This document shows positions 16,749 through 26,184 of a DNA stretch of 64,000 nucleotides, piece after piece (position 1 is the first letter of the stretch; every line of letters starts with the position of its first letter). Under the pieces are notes generated by a model. The model was not told where the DNA came from. It was given only the letters and a program-made list of their open reading frames with translations, and searched no databases. The DNA comes from Ulvibacterium marinum. GTDB lineage: Bacteria; Bacteroidota; Bacteroidia; Flavobacteriales; Flavobacteriaceae. The DNA is taken from assembly GCF_003626755.1 (NCBI RefSeq), contig NZ_RBCJ01000004.1, positions 124,001-188,000 on the forward strand, read 5' to 3'. The position numbers and the translations under genes were made by a program.

Positions 16749-17728
16749 GGTATCCAAATCTGTACCTCAATATATTTTTGGCCCTAGTTTACTTGGGTCT
16801 TATCCAAGCGCAACATACCACGGGGTATCGCTGTCCTCCATGCAATTCGAATTGCCATACCGTTCAATATGAAAATCCTGGGGACTGCCCTGTCTGTGCT
16901 ATGCCCCTTATTAAAATCACAAACACACAATTTAAAGGATATGACAAAGAGGAAGTTGTTATTCAAAATGGGGGCATTCGGTTAAATGCCGCTTATTACA
17001 CTCCCCAAAACAATAGTGAAATTCAAGGTGTCTTGGTCGTAGTTCACGGTTCCGCACCTTCAACTTATGAAGACGTAACATACTATACAAGAATTGGCAC
17101 AAAACTGGTCATGGCCGTGCTTGCCTATGATAAAAGAGGTGTGGGTAAATCGGAAGGGCGTTATCAGTTCTTCAGTGTAGACGGAAGCGAGAAGTGGTTC
17201 AACCTACTCGCTTCAGACGCACTGGCCTGTGTATCCTGGTTAAAAAATAGGCCAGAACTTGGAAAGGCAAAACTAGGTCTTGTAGGAGGAAGTCAGGCTG
17301 GATGGATAATGCCCTTGGCTGCGTCAAAAAATGATACGATAAAGTTTATAATCATAGGAGAAGGAGTTGCCGTATCTGCCGGGGAAGAGCATTATTTTAG
17401 CCAGTTGACCGGCGATGGGGACGTAAAGAAGCTTACCATAGCCGAAGCACACTCAAAACTGCAATATTTTAAGGGGGCCAAGGGATTTGACCCAAGAAGT
17501 ATCCTAAAAAACTTAAAGACCAAAACTCTGTGGATTCTGGGTACCAAAGATCCAGTAATTCCAGTAGATGCTACCATAAACGAGTTGAAACGGATAAATA
17601 ATCCCAACTTTCAAATTCAATTATTGGAATACGGAAACCACGACTTTGTTAATACAAAAACCAGAAAATCTTATGATTTACTGGATTACCTAGTACCCTG
17701 GTTAACAGAAATCGGCGTTTTAAAATAG
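16745..17728 (+). CDS. Exported alpha/beta hydrolase with N-terminal cysteine-rich metal-binding module
   Basis: A 327-residue protein starting at GTG 16745, which overlaps the upstream stop by 4 nt. A signal peptide (about 1-22) is followed by the same CPPC-x3-C / PGDCPVCAMPL metal-binding module (about 29-57) as the upstream protein. The alpha/beta-hydrolase fold then shows the oxyanion strand VVVHGSAPSTYED, the segment AYDKRGVGKSEG and the nucleophile elbow GGSQAGW. The acid region is LWILGTKDPVIPV and the catalytic histidine is in GNHDF. The substrate is unknown. Sharing a rare N-terminal module with its neighbour suggests that both work at the same metal-containing site or on a related substrate. 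Confidence 0.85.
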   Translation: MRYPNLYLNIFLALVYLGLIQAQHTTGYRCPPCNSNCHTVQYENPGDCPVCAMPLIKITNTQFKGYDKEEVVIQNGGIRLNAAYYTPQNNSEIQGVLVVVHGSAPSTYEDVTYYTRIGTKLVMAVLAYDKRGVGKSEGRYQFFSVDGSEKWFNLLASDALACVSWLKNRPELGKAKLGLVGGSQAGWIMPLAASKNDTIKFIIIGEGVAVSAGEEHYFSQLTGDGDVKKLTIAEAHSKLQYFKGAKGFDPRSILKNLKTKTLWILGTKDPVIPVDATINELKRINNPNFQIQLLEYGNHDFVNTKTRKSYDLLDYLVPWLTEIGVLK

Positions 17729-17788
17729 TAATAATGCCATGCCAAAACTACATGAACTTGTGCAATCAATGAACAAACCATTGAGGGC

Positions 17789-18421
17789 TCATTTAAACTT
17801 TTGAGGCAAATACACCACTTTTTTGGTCTCAAAAAATGCTTCTTCGAAATAATCGGTCAATTCAAAAATCTGGGCGGCCCTATATCCCTTTAGTTCTTCT
17901 TTAAGGTCACCGCCTTTAAGATAAAAAATCCCATTTCGCCTTTCATGTAAAGATTCCTTCTTGATTTTTCCCTTCACCCAGTGCACAAAAGTAGGCATTG
18001 CAGCCACGGCACGGCTTACTATAAAATCAAACTGTTCTTCCAGGCCCTCAACGCGCCCATTTATGGCCCTAACGTTTTTTAGCTCCAAACCTTCCACAAC
18101 TTCCTGAACCACTTTTATTTTTTTTCCAATCGAATCTACCAAAGTAAAATGAACTTCGGGAAAAAGAATGGCTAGGGGAATTCCTGGAAAACCTCCCCCA
18201 GTACCTACATCCAAAATAGTGCTCCCAGGTTTAAACTTTTGGACCTTGGCAATGCCCAATGAATGCAAAACATGTCTCAAGTACAATTCAGCGATATCCT
18301 TTCTAGAGACAACATTTATTTTTACATTCCAATCCTTATAAAGTTCCTCCAACAATAAAAATTGCCTTTTTTGTATCTCGGATAAATTGGGAAAATATTT
18401 TAATACTATTTCACCACCCAT
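17789..18421 (-). CDS. rsmG: 16S rRNA (guanine-527-N7)-methyltransferase
   Basis: GidB/RsmG family SAM-dependent methyltransferase of 210 residues. Motifs are the N-terminal NVVSRKD, the SAM loop ILDVGTGGGFPGIPLAI, the acidic strand end LVDSIGKKI, and IVSRAVAAMPTFVHW. It modifies G527 of 16S rRNA. It is transcribed convergently with the hydrolase gene at 17728, and its 5' region is shared with the divergent desaturase. Confidence 0.97.
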   Translation of the reverse strand: MGGEIVLKYFPNLSEIQKRQFLLLEELYKDWNVKINVVSRKDIAELYLRHVLHSLGIAKVQKFKPGSTILDVGTGGGFPGIPLAILFPEVHFTLVDSIGKKIKVVQEVVEGLELKNVRAINGRVEGLEEQFDFIVSRAVAAMPTFVHWVKGKIKKESLHERRNGIFYLKGGDLKEELKGYRAAQIFELTDYFEEAFFETKKVVYLPQKFK

Positions 18422-18440
18422 ACGTACATTTGTATTTCGT

Positions 18441-18448
18441 CAAAAATA
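18441..18448 (-). promoter_or_regulatory. Candidate -7 box upstream of rsmG
   Basis: Minus-strand TATTTTTG (TAnnTTTG) lies 20 nt before the rsmG start. On the plus strand, TAGGTTTG at 18498-18505 fits the divergent desaturase gene. Confidence 0.35.
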
Positions 18449-18539
18449 GTATATTCACATCGCAAAGATTCCTTTTTAGTTGGATAGTAAGACTATTTAG
18501 GTTTGTATTTACGTTATATTTATCAAAAGATTGCATTAC

Positions 18540-19643
18540 ATGGATCAAAAGACCATTCGATTTTCACGAAAAGATTCCGCTCAATTTTTCAGGACGTTGA
18601 ACAAGCGGGTGAATGATTATTTCCAAGAAAACAAAATAAAGAAGACCGGAAACTGGCGATTACACCTTAAAACGGTGATTATGTTCGCCCTATTCCTTAC
18701 GCCCTACTTTTTGATCCTCACTTTGGGGCTTCCCAATTGGGCCAATCTGTTGTTGACCATTGTTATGGGCGTCGGTATGGCTGGGGTAGGTATGAATGTT
18801 ATGCATGATGGCAACCATGGCTCCTACTCCAAGAAAAAATGGGTCAACAAATTAATGGGAGGTAGTATTTACATTCTTGCCGGGAACGTATACAATTGGC
18901 AAGTACAGCATAACGTGCTTCACCACACGTATACAAACATTCAAGACCATGACGAGGACATGGAAGCAGGACGTATTTTGCGGTTTTCAAGACATGCAGA
19001 ATGGAGAAAACACCATAAATTCCAGCACTTCTACTCTATTTTTTTATATGGGTTGTTAACCTTCAATTGGGCCATCACTACGGATTTTCAACAGATGTAC
19101 CGCTACATGAAGCGAAAGCTCAGTTATGGTAAGCTACCCAATCCGGTAATCAATTGGAGTACGTTGGTCGTTACCAAGGTACTTTACATCACCATATGGA
19201 TAGTCCTGCCGCTTATTTTCATTGACATTGCCTGGTGGAAGGTGCTTCTGGGCTTTTTCATCATGCACTATGTGGCCGGGGTTATTTTAAGTGTGGTCTT
19301 CCAATTGGCACATATTGTAGATGAAGCGGAGACCCCATTGCCCGATGAAAGTGGAAACATGAAAAATACTTGGGCCATTCACCAGTTATTCACCACAGTG
19401 AACTTTGGTACAAAAAACAAAATTGTAAACTGGTTTACAGGTGGGTTGAACCATCAGGTAGAGCATCATATTTTTCCTAACATCAGTCATATACATTACA
19501 CAAAAATTTCCAAAATTGTGAAACAGACGGCAAAGGAATTTAATTTACCCTACAACGAGTATAAAACTACCAGAAAAGCTATAATTTCGCACTTCAAACA
19601 TTTAAAGGAATTGGGCAAAAGGCCCGCCCTACAGTACCAGTAA
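18540..19643 (+). CDS. Membrane fatty acid desaturase (acyl-CoA/acyl-lipid type)
   Basis: A 367-residue integral membrane di-iron desaturase. The three histidine boxes are complete: HDGNH (89-93), HNVLHH (124-129) and HQVEHH (305-310). The QVEHH form of the third box is typical of front-end or linoleoyl-type desaturases. About four membrane segments lie between the boxes. I use the ATG at 18540 and not the TTG nine bases upstream. It probably adjusts membrane lipid fluidity; no partner ferredoxin or cytochrome b5 domain is fused to it. The aminotransferase gene follows 13 nt later in the same direction. Confidence 0.92.
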   Translation: MDQKTIRFSRKDSAQFFRTLNKRVNDYFQENKIKKTGNWRLHLKTVIMFALFLTPYFLILTLGLPNWANLLLTIVMGVGMAGVGMNVMHDGNHGSYSKKKWVNKLMGGSIYILAGNVYNWQVQHNVLHHTYTNIQDHDEDMEAGRILRFSRHAEWRKHHKFQHFYSIFLYGLLTFNWAITTDFQQMYRYMKRKLSYGKLPNPVINWSTLVVTKVLYITIWIVLPLIFIDIAWWKVLLGFFIMHYVAGVILSVVFQLAHIVDEAETPLPDESGNMKNTWAIHQLFTTVNFGTKNKIVNWFTGGLNHQVEHHIFPNISHIHYTKISKIVKQTAKEFNLPYNEYKTTRKAIISHFKHLKELGKRPALQYQ

Positions 19644-19656
19644 ATTTATACCGCAA

Positions 19657-20841
19657 ATGAGCAACCATTTATCCGAAAGAATCAACAGCATGTCTACTTC
19701 GGCCACTTTGGCTATGGCGGCAAAAGCTCGGGAATTAAGAAACCAGGGAAAAGATATTATTGGCTTAAGTCTGGGGGAGCCGGATTTTAACATCCCCGAC
19801 TTCATAAAGGAAGCGGCCAAAAAAGCTATTGACGAAAACTATAGCAGTTATTCCCCCGTGGACGGGTATGCCGATTTAAAGCAGGCAATCTCCAATAAAT
19901 TCAAACGGGACAACAATCTGGAATATGGATTGAACCAAATTGTGGTTTCTACAGGGGCCAAGCAGTCCTTGGCCAACATAGCCATGTGCATGTTGAACAA
20001 GGGCGATGAGGTAATTCTACCAGCACCGTATTGGGTAAGTTATAGCGATATTGTAAAATTGGCCGAAGGGGTTCCGGTTGAAGTGCCTACAAGTATCGAA
20101 ACCGACTTTAAAATGACTGCAGCGCAGTTGGAGGCAGCCATTACGCCCAAGACCAAGATGCTCTGGTTTAGTTCACCTTGTAACCCTAGTGGTTCCGTAT
20201 ATAGTTTGGAAGAATTGGAAGGATTGGCCCAAGTATTACGCAACCATCCTAATATTTACGTAGTTTCCGATGAGATTTACGAGCATATCAATTTTCGTGG
20301 AGGACATGTGAGCATTGCCGGCATTGAAGGGATGTACGATCGTACCATTACCGTAAATGGAGTTTCCAAGGCCTTTGCCATGACGGGATGGCGCATAGGA
20401 TACATCGGTGCGGCGGATTGGATTGCAAAAGCCTGTACCAAATTTCAGGGACAGAATACCAGTGGGGCCAATGCCATTGCGCAACGCGCCACGATTACTG
20501 CCTTAGAAGCGCCGATAAGCAAGATTCAGTTTATGATCGACAAGTTTCATGAACGCCGTGACCTAATCCTTGGACTTCTTGGGGAAATCGATGGTTTTAA
20601 CCTCAACGTACCCGAAGGGGCCTTTTATGTATTCCCTGACATTTCCAGCTTTTTTGGAAAGACACTTAACGGGACCCAAATTGAAAATGCATCGGATTTT
20701 GCCTTGTATCTACTGGAAAATGCCAATGTAGCCACGGTTACCGGGCAAGCTTTTGGGAATCCCAATTGTATCCGTATTTCCTATGCCGCTTCCGAGGATG
20801 AGATTAGGGAAGCTGTAAAACGGATCAAGGCAGTGGTTTAA
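19657..20841 (+). CDS. aspC: Aspartate aminotransferase, class I/II (type Ib-like)
   Basis: PLP-dependent transaminase of 394 residues. Motifs are SLGEPDFNIPDF, the phosphate-binding STGAKQSL, APYWVSYSD, SSPCNPSGSVYS, VSDEIYEHINF and the PLP lysine at 238 in VNGVSKAFAMTGWRIGY. The protein is of the Bacillus/Thermus-type AAT subgroup. The expected reaction is aspartate plus 2-oxoglutarate to oxaloacetate plus glutamate; broader specificity cannot be excluded. It lies 13 nt after the desaturase and ends in a strong terminator. Confidence 0.92.
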   Translation: MSNHLSERINSMSTSATLAMAAKARELRNQGKDIIGLSLGEPDFNIPDFIKEAAKKAIDENYSSYSPVDGYADLKQAISNKFKRDNNLEYGLNQIVVSTGAKQSLANIAMCMLNKGDEVILPAPYWVSYSDIVKLAEGVPVEVPTSIETDFKMTAAQLEAAITPKTKMLWFSSPCNPSGSVYSLEELEGLAQVLRNHPNIYVVSDEIYEHINFRGGHVSIAGIEGMYDRTITVNGVSKAFAMTGWRIGYIGAADWIAKACTKFQGQNTSGANAIAQRATITALEAPISKIQFMIDKFHERRDLILGLLGEIDGFNLNVPEGAFYVFPDISSFFGKTLNGTQIENASDFALYLLENANVATVTGQAFGNPNCIRISYAASEDEIREAVKRIKAVV

Positions 20842-20860
20842 AATAAATCTTATTCAGATG

Positions 20861-20893
20861 AAACCCCTCCTTGATCAAGGAGGGGTTTTTTTG
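20861..20893 (+). terminator. Rho-independent terminator after aspC
   Basis: A near-perfect stem AACCCCTCCTTGATCAAGGA pairs with its continuation AGGGGTT and is followed by seven T. It is the strongest terminator in the window. Confidence 0.93.
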
Positions 20894-21044
20894 TACTCTA
20901 ATGAAGGGCAAAAGATCAAAGTCTGGTCAAAAACTAGGGAATACTTATTCCCTTCACATATTTCAACAATGTTATTTTTTTGCAAAATGACCAAGGTCAT
21001 GGTATGCGATTATTCTAGGATTTAGTTTTGGTTTTTAAATTAAA

Positions 21045-21848
21045 ATGAAATTGGAAATAAGCATACGAGTTTCTTTTATGCTGTTTATGCCCATAATTGT
21101 GCTCGTTCAAAGTTGTACCATGGTAAAAATATCCATCAGCGAAAAAAGAAATCCGGCCCTCCAACAAATCAGCATAGGGGAAAATGCGGTGTTATCCACA
21201 TGGGGAACGATTAAAGTGAACAAATCCCATTTCTTTCCCTCAAGCTTTCAACTCAGAACAAAGGATAAGGTAATTTACATTGACCCTGTTGGAATCGGAA
21301 CCACTGAAAAAGCGGATTACATTTTGATTACGCATTCGCACCCCGATCACTTTTCCATCGAGGATATAGAAAAGGTTATCCAATCGGAAACAAAAATCAT
21401 TTGTTCCAAGGGCGTCTCAAAAAAGCTAAAGGCCTATAATCCGCATTTACGGGTTATGAAACCCAGAGATGTCCTCAAATTTGAGAATCTAGATATAGAA
21501 GCTACTCCTGCCTACAATACAAAATCAGTTTTTCTATGGATAAAGGCTCACCCTAAATCAAAAGAGAATATAGGTTTTATCTTGAACCTGGAAGGAAATC
21601 TAAGGATATATCATGCCGGTGACACGGATTACATTCCCGAAATGAAAGGGTTAAAAGACATAGCGGTTGCTTTAATCCCTATAGGTGGTGATAACTTGAC
21701 TATGGATGAAGAGGAGGCTGCCCAAATCGTAAACGAAATCGAACCTGAAAAAGTAATCCCCATACATTATGAAATTAAAAATAGGGAAATACTGAAACGT
21801 TTTGAAAGTCTAGTATCCTCGGGCACAAAAGTGGTAGTGCTAGATTAG
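21045..21848 (+). CDS. Metallo-beta-lactamase-fold hydrolase, lipoprotein
   Basis: A 267-residue MBL-fold protein of the UlaG-like (COG2220) group. The metal motif is HSHPDH, with downstream ligands in YHAGDTDYIPEM and IPIHYE. The N-terminus is a probable lipoprotein signal ending at VQSC (Cys24). The substrate is unknown. It stands alone between two intergenic gaps of about 100-200 bp. Confidence 0.85.
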   Translation: MKLEISIRVSFMLFMPIIVLVQSCTMVKISISEKRNPALQQISIGENAVLSTWGTIKVNKSHFFPSSFQLRTKDKVIYIDPVGIGTTEKADYILITHSHPDHFSIEDIEKVIQSETKIICSKGVSKKLKAYNPHLRVMKPRDVLKFENLDIEATPAYNTKSVFLWIKAHPKSKENIGFILNLEGNLRIYHAGDTDYIPEMKGLKDIAVALIPIGGDNLTMDEEEAAQIVNEIEPEKVIPIHYEIKNREILKRFESLVSSGTKVVVLD

Positions 21849-21946
21849 TTAAAATAATATACCGCGCCTTAAATTGGGTTACGTACCTATATCTGCAATA
21901 CTTTTAACAAACTATTACCAACACAGTAGCATACAAAATTAGAGGT

Positions 21947-22246
21947 CTACTCAACAAGCTGATACGTCTCCAGCTCAAACTTGATTTTGCCTTCTTTCAT
22001 AAAGGCGGTCCATTGTACGGTAACCCCATCAAAATCCTTGCTTTCCATACAGGCCAAATGGGATTGCTGATTCTCCCATACGAGATAGGTAGATAAATGG
22101 GTTTCGTTCTCCGCTATCAATGATTTCATTTCGATCAATCCTGGTTGTTTCCTAAAAATCTCAGCGGATTCTTTGGACATCGCAAGAACATCCTCCTTTG
22201 AGGATTGATCTTCAATAATCGTTCTTGTAATCACATAATATGCCAT
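21947..22246 (-). CDS. Antibiotic-biosynthesis-monooxygenase-like (ABM) protein
   Basis: A roughly 99-residue dimeric alpha+beta barrel protein. I start at ATG 22246 (MAYYVITRTII); the longer reading from 22291 would overlap the upstream gene and adds a non-homologous leader. The pattern of a C-terminal hydrophobic/aromatic strand and KEGKIKFELETYQLVE fits ABM-type folds, but catalytic specificity cannot be told. It is placed 11 nt after the DoxX-like gene. Confidence 0.7.
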   Translation of the reverse strand: MAYYVITRTIIEDQSSKEDVLAMSKESAEIFRKQPGLIEMKSLIAENETHLSTYLVWENQQSHLACMESKDFDGVTVQWTAFMKEGKIKFELETYQLVE

Positions 22247-22257
22247 AACTATTAAAT

Positions 22258-22596
22258 TTACATACTCCTTTTTTCTACTTGGTACACCCAAAAGGTCATA
22301 AGAATGAAAAGTAAAGATACCGATCCAAATACTACCATCCCATTCATAAAAACCGCCAAGGAGGCAAGTACAAAGGTCGCCATCATAAGTAAGGCTCCAT
22401 ATTTCCTGGTTTGGACAGGGATTAACAATAATCCTCCCAATACTTGGACTATACCCAACCCAAATGTGAGTGTGGCGGTCATCCCCAATACTTTAAAAAG
22501 TTCAATATCCGCTTCTTGTCGAAGTATCTTGAATACCCCGGTGGCAAGACTCAATACAATGAGTAAGATCAAGTTAATTTTGTAGAGTAATTTCAT
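22258..22596 (-). CDS. DoxX-like four-helix membrane protein
   Basis: A 112-residue protein made almost entirely of four hydrophobic helices, with the conserved-looking GLGIVQVLGGLLLIP. This fits the DoxX/DoxX-like family, which is often found with oxidoreductases of unknown role. It is upstream of the ABM-like gene in the same direction, with an AraC-type regulator just upstream of both. A small regulator-controlled unit is therefore likely. Confidence 0.7.
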   Translation of the reverse strand: MKLLYKINLILLIVLSLATGVFKILRQEADIELFKVLGMTATLTFGLGIVQVLGGLLLIPVQTRKYGALLMMATFVLASLAVFMNGMVVFGSVSLLFILMTFWVYQVEKRSM

Positions 22597-22647
22597 GGTT
22601 TTTTACAAAAATGCAAGCTGTTGAGCGGAAAACCTTATCGAAAATTG

Positions 22648-23055
22648 CTATTTACTATAACGTCTTCTAAATTCAGAAGGGGTAAACGAGGTTTCTTTTT
22701 TAAAAAGATTGGAAAAGGAAGGTATACTCTCAAAACCGACTTGTGCACATACTTCCTTGATCGGCAAGCCTTTTCTGAGCAGTTTTTTGGCCTTTTCAAC
22801 CCGCTTGCGTCTTAAGTATTGGTGAGGCGTAGTACCATAAGCTTCCTTAAAAAGCCTTAAAAAATGATATTTTGACAAATACACGCTCTCGGAAATATCA
22901 CTGAGCTTTATGGGGTCGGAAAAGTGACGATCTATAAGGATTTTGGCATCCTTTATACGTTTGTACAAATAAATCTTCGGATACATGATACTCGCGAGTA
23001 TAAATGATTTATCCCCAGCTTGGAAATGAAAATACTGAATTTCAACGAAAAACAT
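22648..23055 (-). CDS. AraC-family transcriptional regulator, short form
   Basis: An approximately 135-residue protein consisting almost only of an AraC/XylS DNA-binding domain. The first HTH is IKLSDISESVYLSKYHFLRLFK and the second is IKEVCAQVGFESIPSFSNLFKK, with the family signature GTTPHQYLRRKRVEKAK. It lacks a ligand-binding domain, having only about 45 residues before the HTH. I choose ATG 23055; an ATG further in (MYPKIYLYKR) is also possible. It probably controls the DoxX-like/ABM pair downstream. Confidence 0.82.
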   Translation of the reverse strand: MFFVEIQYFHFQAGDKSFILASIMYPKIYLYKRIKDAKILIDRHFSDPIKLSDISESVYLSKYHFLRLFKEAYGTTPHQYLRRKRVEKAKKLLRKGLPIKEVCAQVGFESIPSFSNLFKKETSFTPSEFRRRYSK

Positions 23056-23090
23056 ATCGTAGAAAAGAAGGAATGCCAGCAAAGTCTATG

Positions 23091-24581
23091 TTAGATCCGC
23101 TTCCAGAAATAAGGGGTCAATAAAATCAATACCGTAAAAAGTTCCAATCGACCGGCAAGCATTAGAAAACCGCACCACCACTTTCCGGCATCGGGCAAGC
23201 CATTAAAATTGCTTACCGGATTGAGACTGCCCAGAGCCGGCCCTACATTGCCCAAGGAGGAGGCTGCCCCACCTATTGCGGATACAAAATCCAGTCCCAA
23301 GGCCCCTAGGACCAAAGCGCCAATAACGAACAACAACATGTAAAGCACAAAAAAAGCAATGATATTATAAACAATATGCTCGCTTACGGTTTTGTTATTG
23401 TATCGTACCGGGATGATAGCGTTCATATGCAAGGTGCGCTTAAATTCCAACAAACCGTTTTTAATGATGAGCAAATGCCGCATTACCTTGATTCCTCCTG
23501 CAGTAGAGCCAGCCGATCCGCCCAAAAACATCAATCCAAAAAAGAAAATCGTTAAAAAGGGTGTCCAGGCCGTAAAATCCGCCGAAACAAAACCTGTGGT
23601 CGTAACTACGGCAATGACTTGAAACAAGGCATGCCGAAACGCGCTTTCGCCCTCGCCCAAAACCATAGGGTGATAATCCGATATGGGAACGTTCGCTTTA
23701 AAATAAACTACCAAAGCAGCTATAATCATGAAGAAGAAAATGAACGCCGTGTAGAACTTAAACTCCTCGTCCTTGATTACCCGTTGCACTTTCCCCTTAA
23801 AGGCGAAATAGCTTAGTACAAAATTAGAGCCTGCCAAGAACATGAAGAAGATTACAATATATTGGATCAATGGCTGATCGTTCCAATAGGCCAGACTAGC
23901 GTTCTTGGTAGAAAAACCACCCGTGGACAAGGTAGCCAAGGCATGGTTTATGGCATCAAAAAAAGACATCCCGGCCAACTTTAACAAAAGTGTTTCTGCA
24001 GCGGTATATCCAAAATAAATCAACCATAACCGTTTTGCCGTATCCGTAATCCTAGGATGCAATTTATCGGCGTTGGGACCAGGAGCCTCGGCAGCGAACA
24101 ATTGCATTCCTCCAATCCCCAAAAGCGGTAGTATGGCAATGGCCAAAACAATGATACCCATGCCCCCTATCCAATGGGTAAGGCTTCGCCAAAAAAGAAT
24201 GCCCTCGGGCAAGGACTCTATATCTTCTAAAATGGATGCACCTGTGGTCGTATAACCGGATATGGTCTCAAAGAAAGCATTGGTTATTCCCGGTATGGCC
24301 CCAGAGAATATATAAGGCAACATTCCAGAGATAGACATCACGATCCATCCGAAAGTGACTATGATGTATCCTTCTTTGCGTTTCACCTCTTTTTTATGGC
24401 CTCTGGTGTAAAACATGGCAAACACGCCACCGAACATCGTGGAGATAGCCGCCGTGGTGATTTCCAAGGTAACCCCATCATCATAAATACCGCTCACTAA
24501 AGCGGCCAAAAGCATAAAACCTCCGTTGCAGACCAACAGGAGGCCCATGAGATGAAATATAATTCTGGAATTAAGGGTCAT
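23091..24581 (-). CDS. trkH: Trk-type potassium uptake channel subunit
   Basis: A 496-residue TrkH/KtrB-type K+ transporter with about ten membrane helices. Visible selectivity-filter-type repeats are SGYTTTGASI, TLSTGGFST, VTTTGFVSADF and ASSLGNVGPALG. It partners with the TrkA regulator encoded immediately upstream: the TAA of trkA overlaps the ATG of trkH by one base (TAATG). It mediates potassium uptake at the inner membrane. Confidence 0.95.
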   Translation of the reverse strand: MTLNSRIIFHLMGLLLVCNGGFMLLAALVSGIYDDGVTLEITTAAISTMFGGVFAMFYTRGHKKEVKRKEGYIIVTFGWIVMSISGMLPYIFSGAIPGITNAFFETISGYTTTGASILEDIESLPEGILFWRSLTHWIGGMGIIVLAIAILPLLGIGGMQLFAAEAPGPNADKLHPRITDTAKRLWLIYFGYTAAETLLLKLAGMSFFDAINHALATLSTGGFSTKNASLAYWNDQPLIQYIVIFFMFLAGSNFVLSYFAFKGKVQRVIKDEEFKFYTAFIFFFMIIAALVVYFKANVPISDYHPMVLGEGESAFRHALFQVIAVVTTTGFVSADFTAWTPFLTIFFFGLMFLGGSAGSTAGGIKVMRHLLIIKNGLLEFKRTLHMNAIIPVRYNNKTVSEHIVYNIIAFFVLYMLLFVIGALVLGALGLDFVSAIGGAASSLGNVGPALGSLNPVSNFNGLPDAGKWWCGFLMLAGRLELFTVLILLTPYFWKRI

Positions 24582-25930
24582 TACAGGAACAATCTTTCTA
24601 TTCTGGGAATTACATCAGGTAGGCAACACACTACAACGCGGTCACCTTCTTGGATTTTGAAACCTCCCAAGGCAATAATGCCTTCTCCGTTCCTAACAAC
24701 ACCACCAATTGTAGCCGACTTTGGAAAATCCAGCTCACGTATGACACTTCCGGTTACCCGGGAATTCGGTTTTACCACAAATTCCAGTATCTCCGCATTT
24801 AGGTTGTTAAGACGCATCAGGGCTACCACTTCTCCCTTCCTAATATATCTAAAGATATTATTGGCCGCCAAGAGTTTTTTATTGATTAACGTATCGATAC
24901 CAATAGAGTGCGAAAGCTGAAAATAATCCATATTCTCCACCAAAGCGATAGTTTTTTTAATACGTTTGGACTTAGCAACCAGGCAAGACATTATATTGGT
25001 CTCTGAATTTCCGGTAACCGCAATAAAGGCATCCATAGAATCCAAACTCTCTTCCTCCAAAAGTTCCACGTTGCGGCCATCTCCATTAATGACCAGGGCA
25101 TTGGGCAAATCATCGGCCAAATCAAAGGCCTTTTCCTTATTTTTTTCAATGAGCTTTACATTGAATTTTTTGGCGCAAAGATCACGGGCAGCTTTGAACC
25201 CCACCTTACTTCCGCCTAAGATCATTACATTCTTAATGTCCGCCTTTTTCTTTCCGGTGAGCTTATAAAGCTCGTCCACTCCTTCCTTGACCGTTATAAA
25301 ATAGACCTGATCTCCTTCCTTAAAAACGGTATCACCTCTAGGTATGACCGTAAACTGCGTGCCCAAACGTTGTAGGGCTATAGGCATAAAATGGAGTTCA
25401 GGGAAAATTTTTGCGGCTTCCTTTACCATTTTTCCAACAAAAGGAGCCGTTTTGATCAGGGACACACCGATCATGATCAACTTGCCATCTTCAAATTCAT
25501 AGGTATCATTAAATGCGGATTTGTTCAACAAGAGTTGTATTTCAGTTGCTGCGAGCTCTTCCGGGGAAATCAATTCATCGATTCCCAAGTCCGAAAACTT
25601 GATGATTTCCCTATTATCCATAAATTCGGTATTGGATATCCGAGCTATGGTCCGTTTACTTCCCAACTGCTTTGCCAACATACAAAGCGTTAAATTGGTA
25701 GTCTCCGAGGATGTTACCCCAATTACCAAATCAGAGTTTTCAACTTTTGCGTCACGAAGGACAGTTATGGAAGTGGCATCTCCTTTGAGTACACGTATAT
25801 CCAAATGGTTATCCGCATAAACTAAGCTTTCTTTATTGGTATCTATGAGCGTAATGTCCTGGGATTCGTACGAAAGAAGTTTTGCCAAATGAAAGCCTAC
25901 TTCACCAGCTCCTGCAATTATGATTTTCAT
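24581..25930 (-). CDS. trkA: Trk system potassium transporter regulatory subunit
   Basis: A 449-residue cytoplasmic regulator with two RCK_N-RCK_C units. The first nucleotide-binding motif is IIIAGAGEVGFHLAKLL at the N-terminus with the acid at LIDTN. The second is VMILGGSKVGFKAARDL near 235. In the second motif the classic GxGxxG is altered to GGSKVG, as happens in many TrkA proteins. Binding of NAD(H) or ATP gates TrkH. It is the first gene of the trkA-trkH pair. Confidence 0.95.
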   Translation of the reverse strand: MKIIIAGAGEVGFHLAKLLSYESQDITLIDTNKESLVYADNHLDIRVLKGDATSITVLRDAKVENSDLVIGVTSSETTNLTLCMLAKQLGSKRTIARISNTEFMDNREIIKFSDLGIDELISPEELAATEIQLLLNKSAFNDTYEFEDGKLIMIGVSLIKTAPFVGKMVKEAAKIFPELHFMPIALQRLGTQFTVIPRGDTVFKEGDQVYFITVKEGVDELYKLTGKKKADIKNVMILGGSKVGFKAARDLCAKKFNVKLIEKNKEKAFDLADDLPNALVINGDGRNVELLEEESLDSMDAFIAVTGNSETNIMSCLVAKSKRIKKTIALVENMDYFQLSHSIGIDTLINKKLLAANNIFRYIRKGEVVALMRLNNLNAEILEFVVKPNSRVTGSVIRELDFPKSATIGGVVRNGEGIIALGGFKIQEGDRVVVCCLPDVIPRIERLFL

Positions 25931-26160
25931 TTAATCGGATACATTGTTGTCATTGGCAAGAATAAAACATAAAACCACCTGATCGAAAGAAATAACACTT
26001 TGAGTGTCAATGCACATTTGTATAACCTGCTTGCCAATTCTGATGTGCAAAATTACATAAATTAATTGTGTTGCCAGTAAAAATAAAGCTTCAAGTACTC
26101 AAAATAAGTTCATTTCTCCATATTGAAGGTCGCAAATAGAGCCACCTGATATGTATGCGT

Positions 26161-26168
26161 TATATTTG
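26161..26168 (+). promoter_or_regulatory. Candidate -7 box that decides the menG start
   Basis: TATATTTG (TAnnTTTG) lies after the first in-frame ATG (26155) and 17 nt before the ATG at 26185. If it is used, transcripts start downstream of 26155, so 26185 is the start codon. Confidence 0.4.
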
Positions 26169-26184
26169 CCGAAAATTGCCTGGA

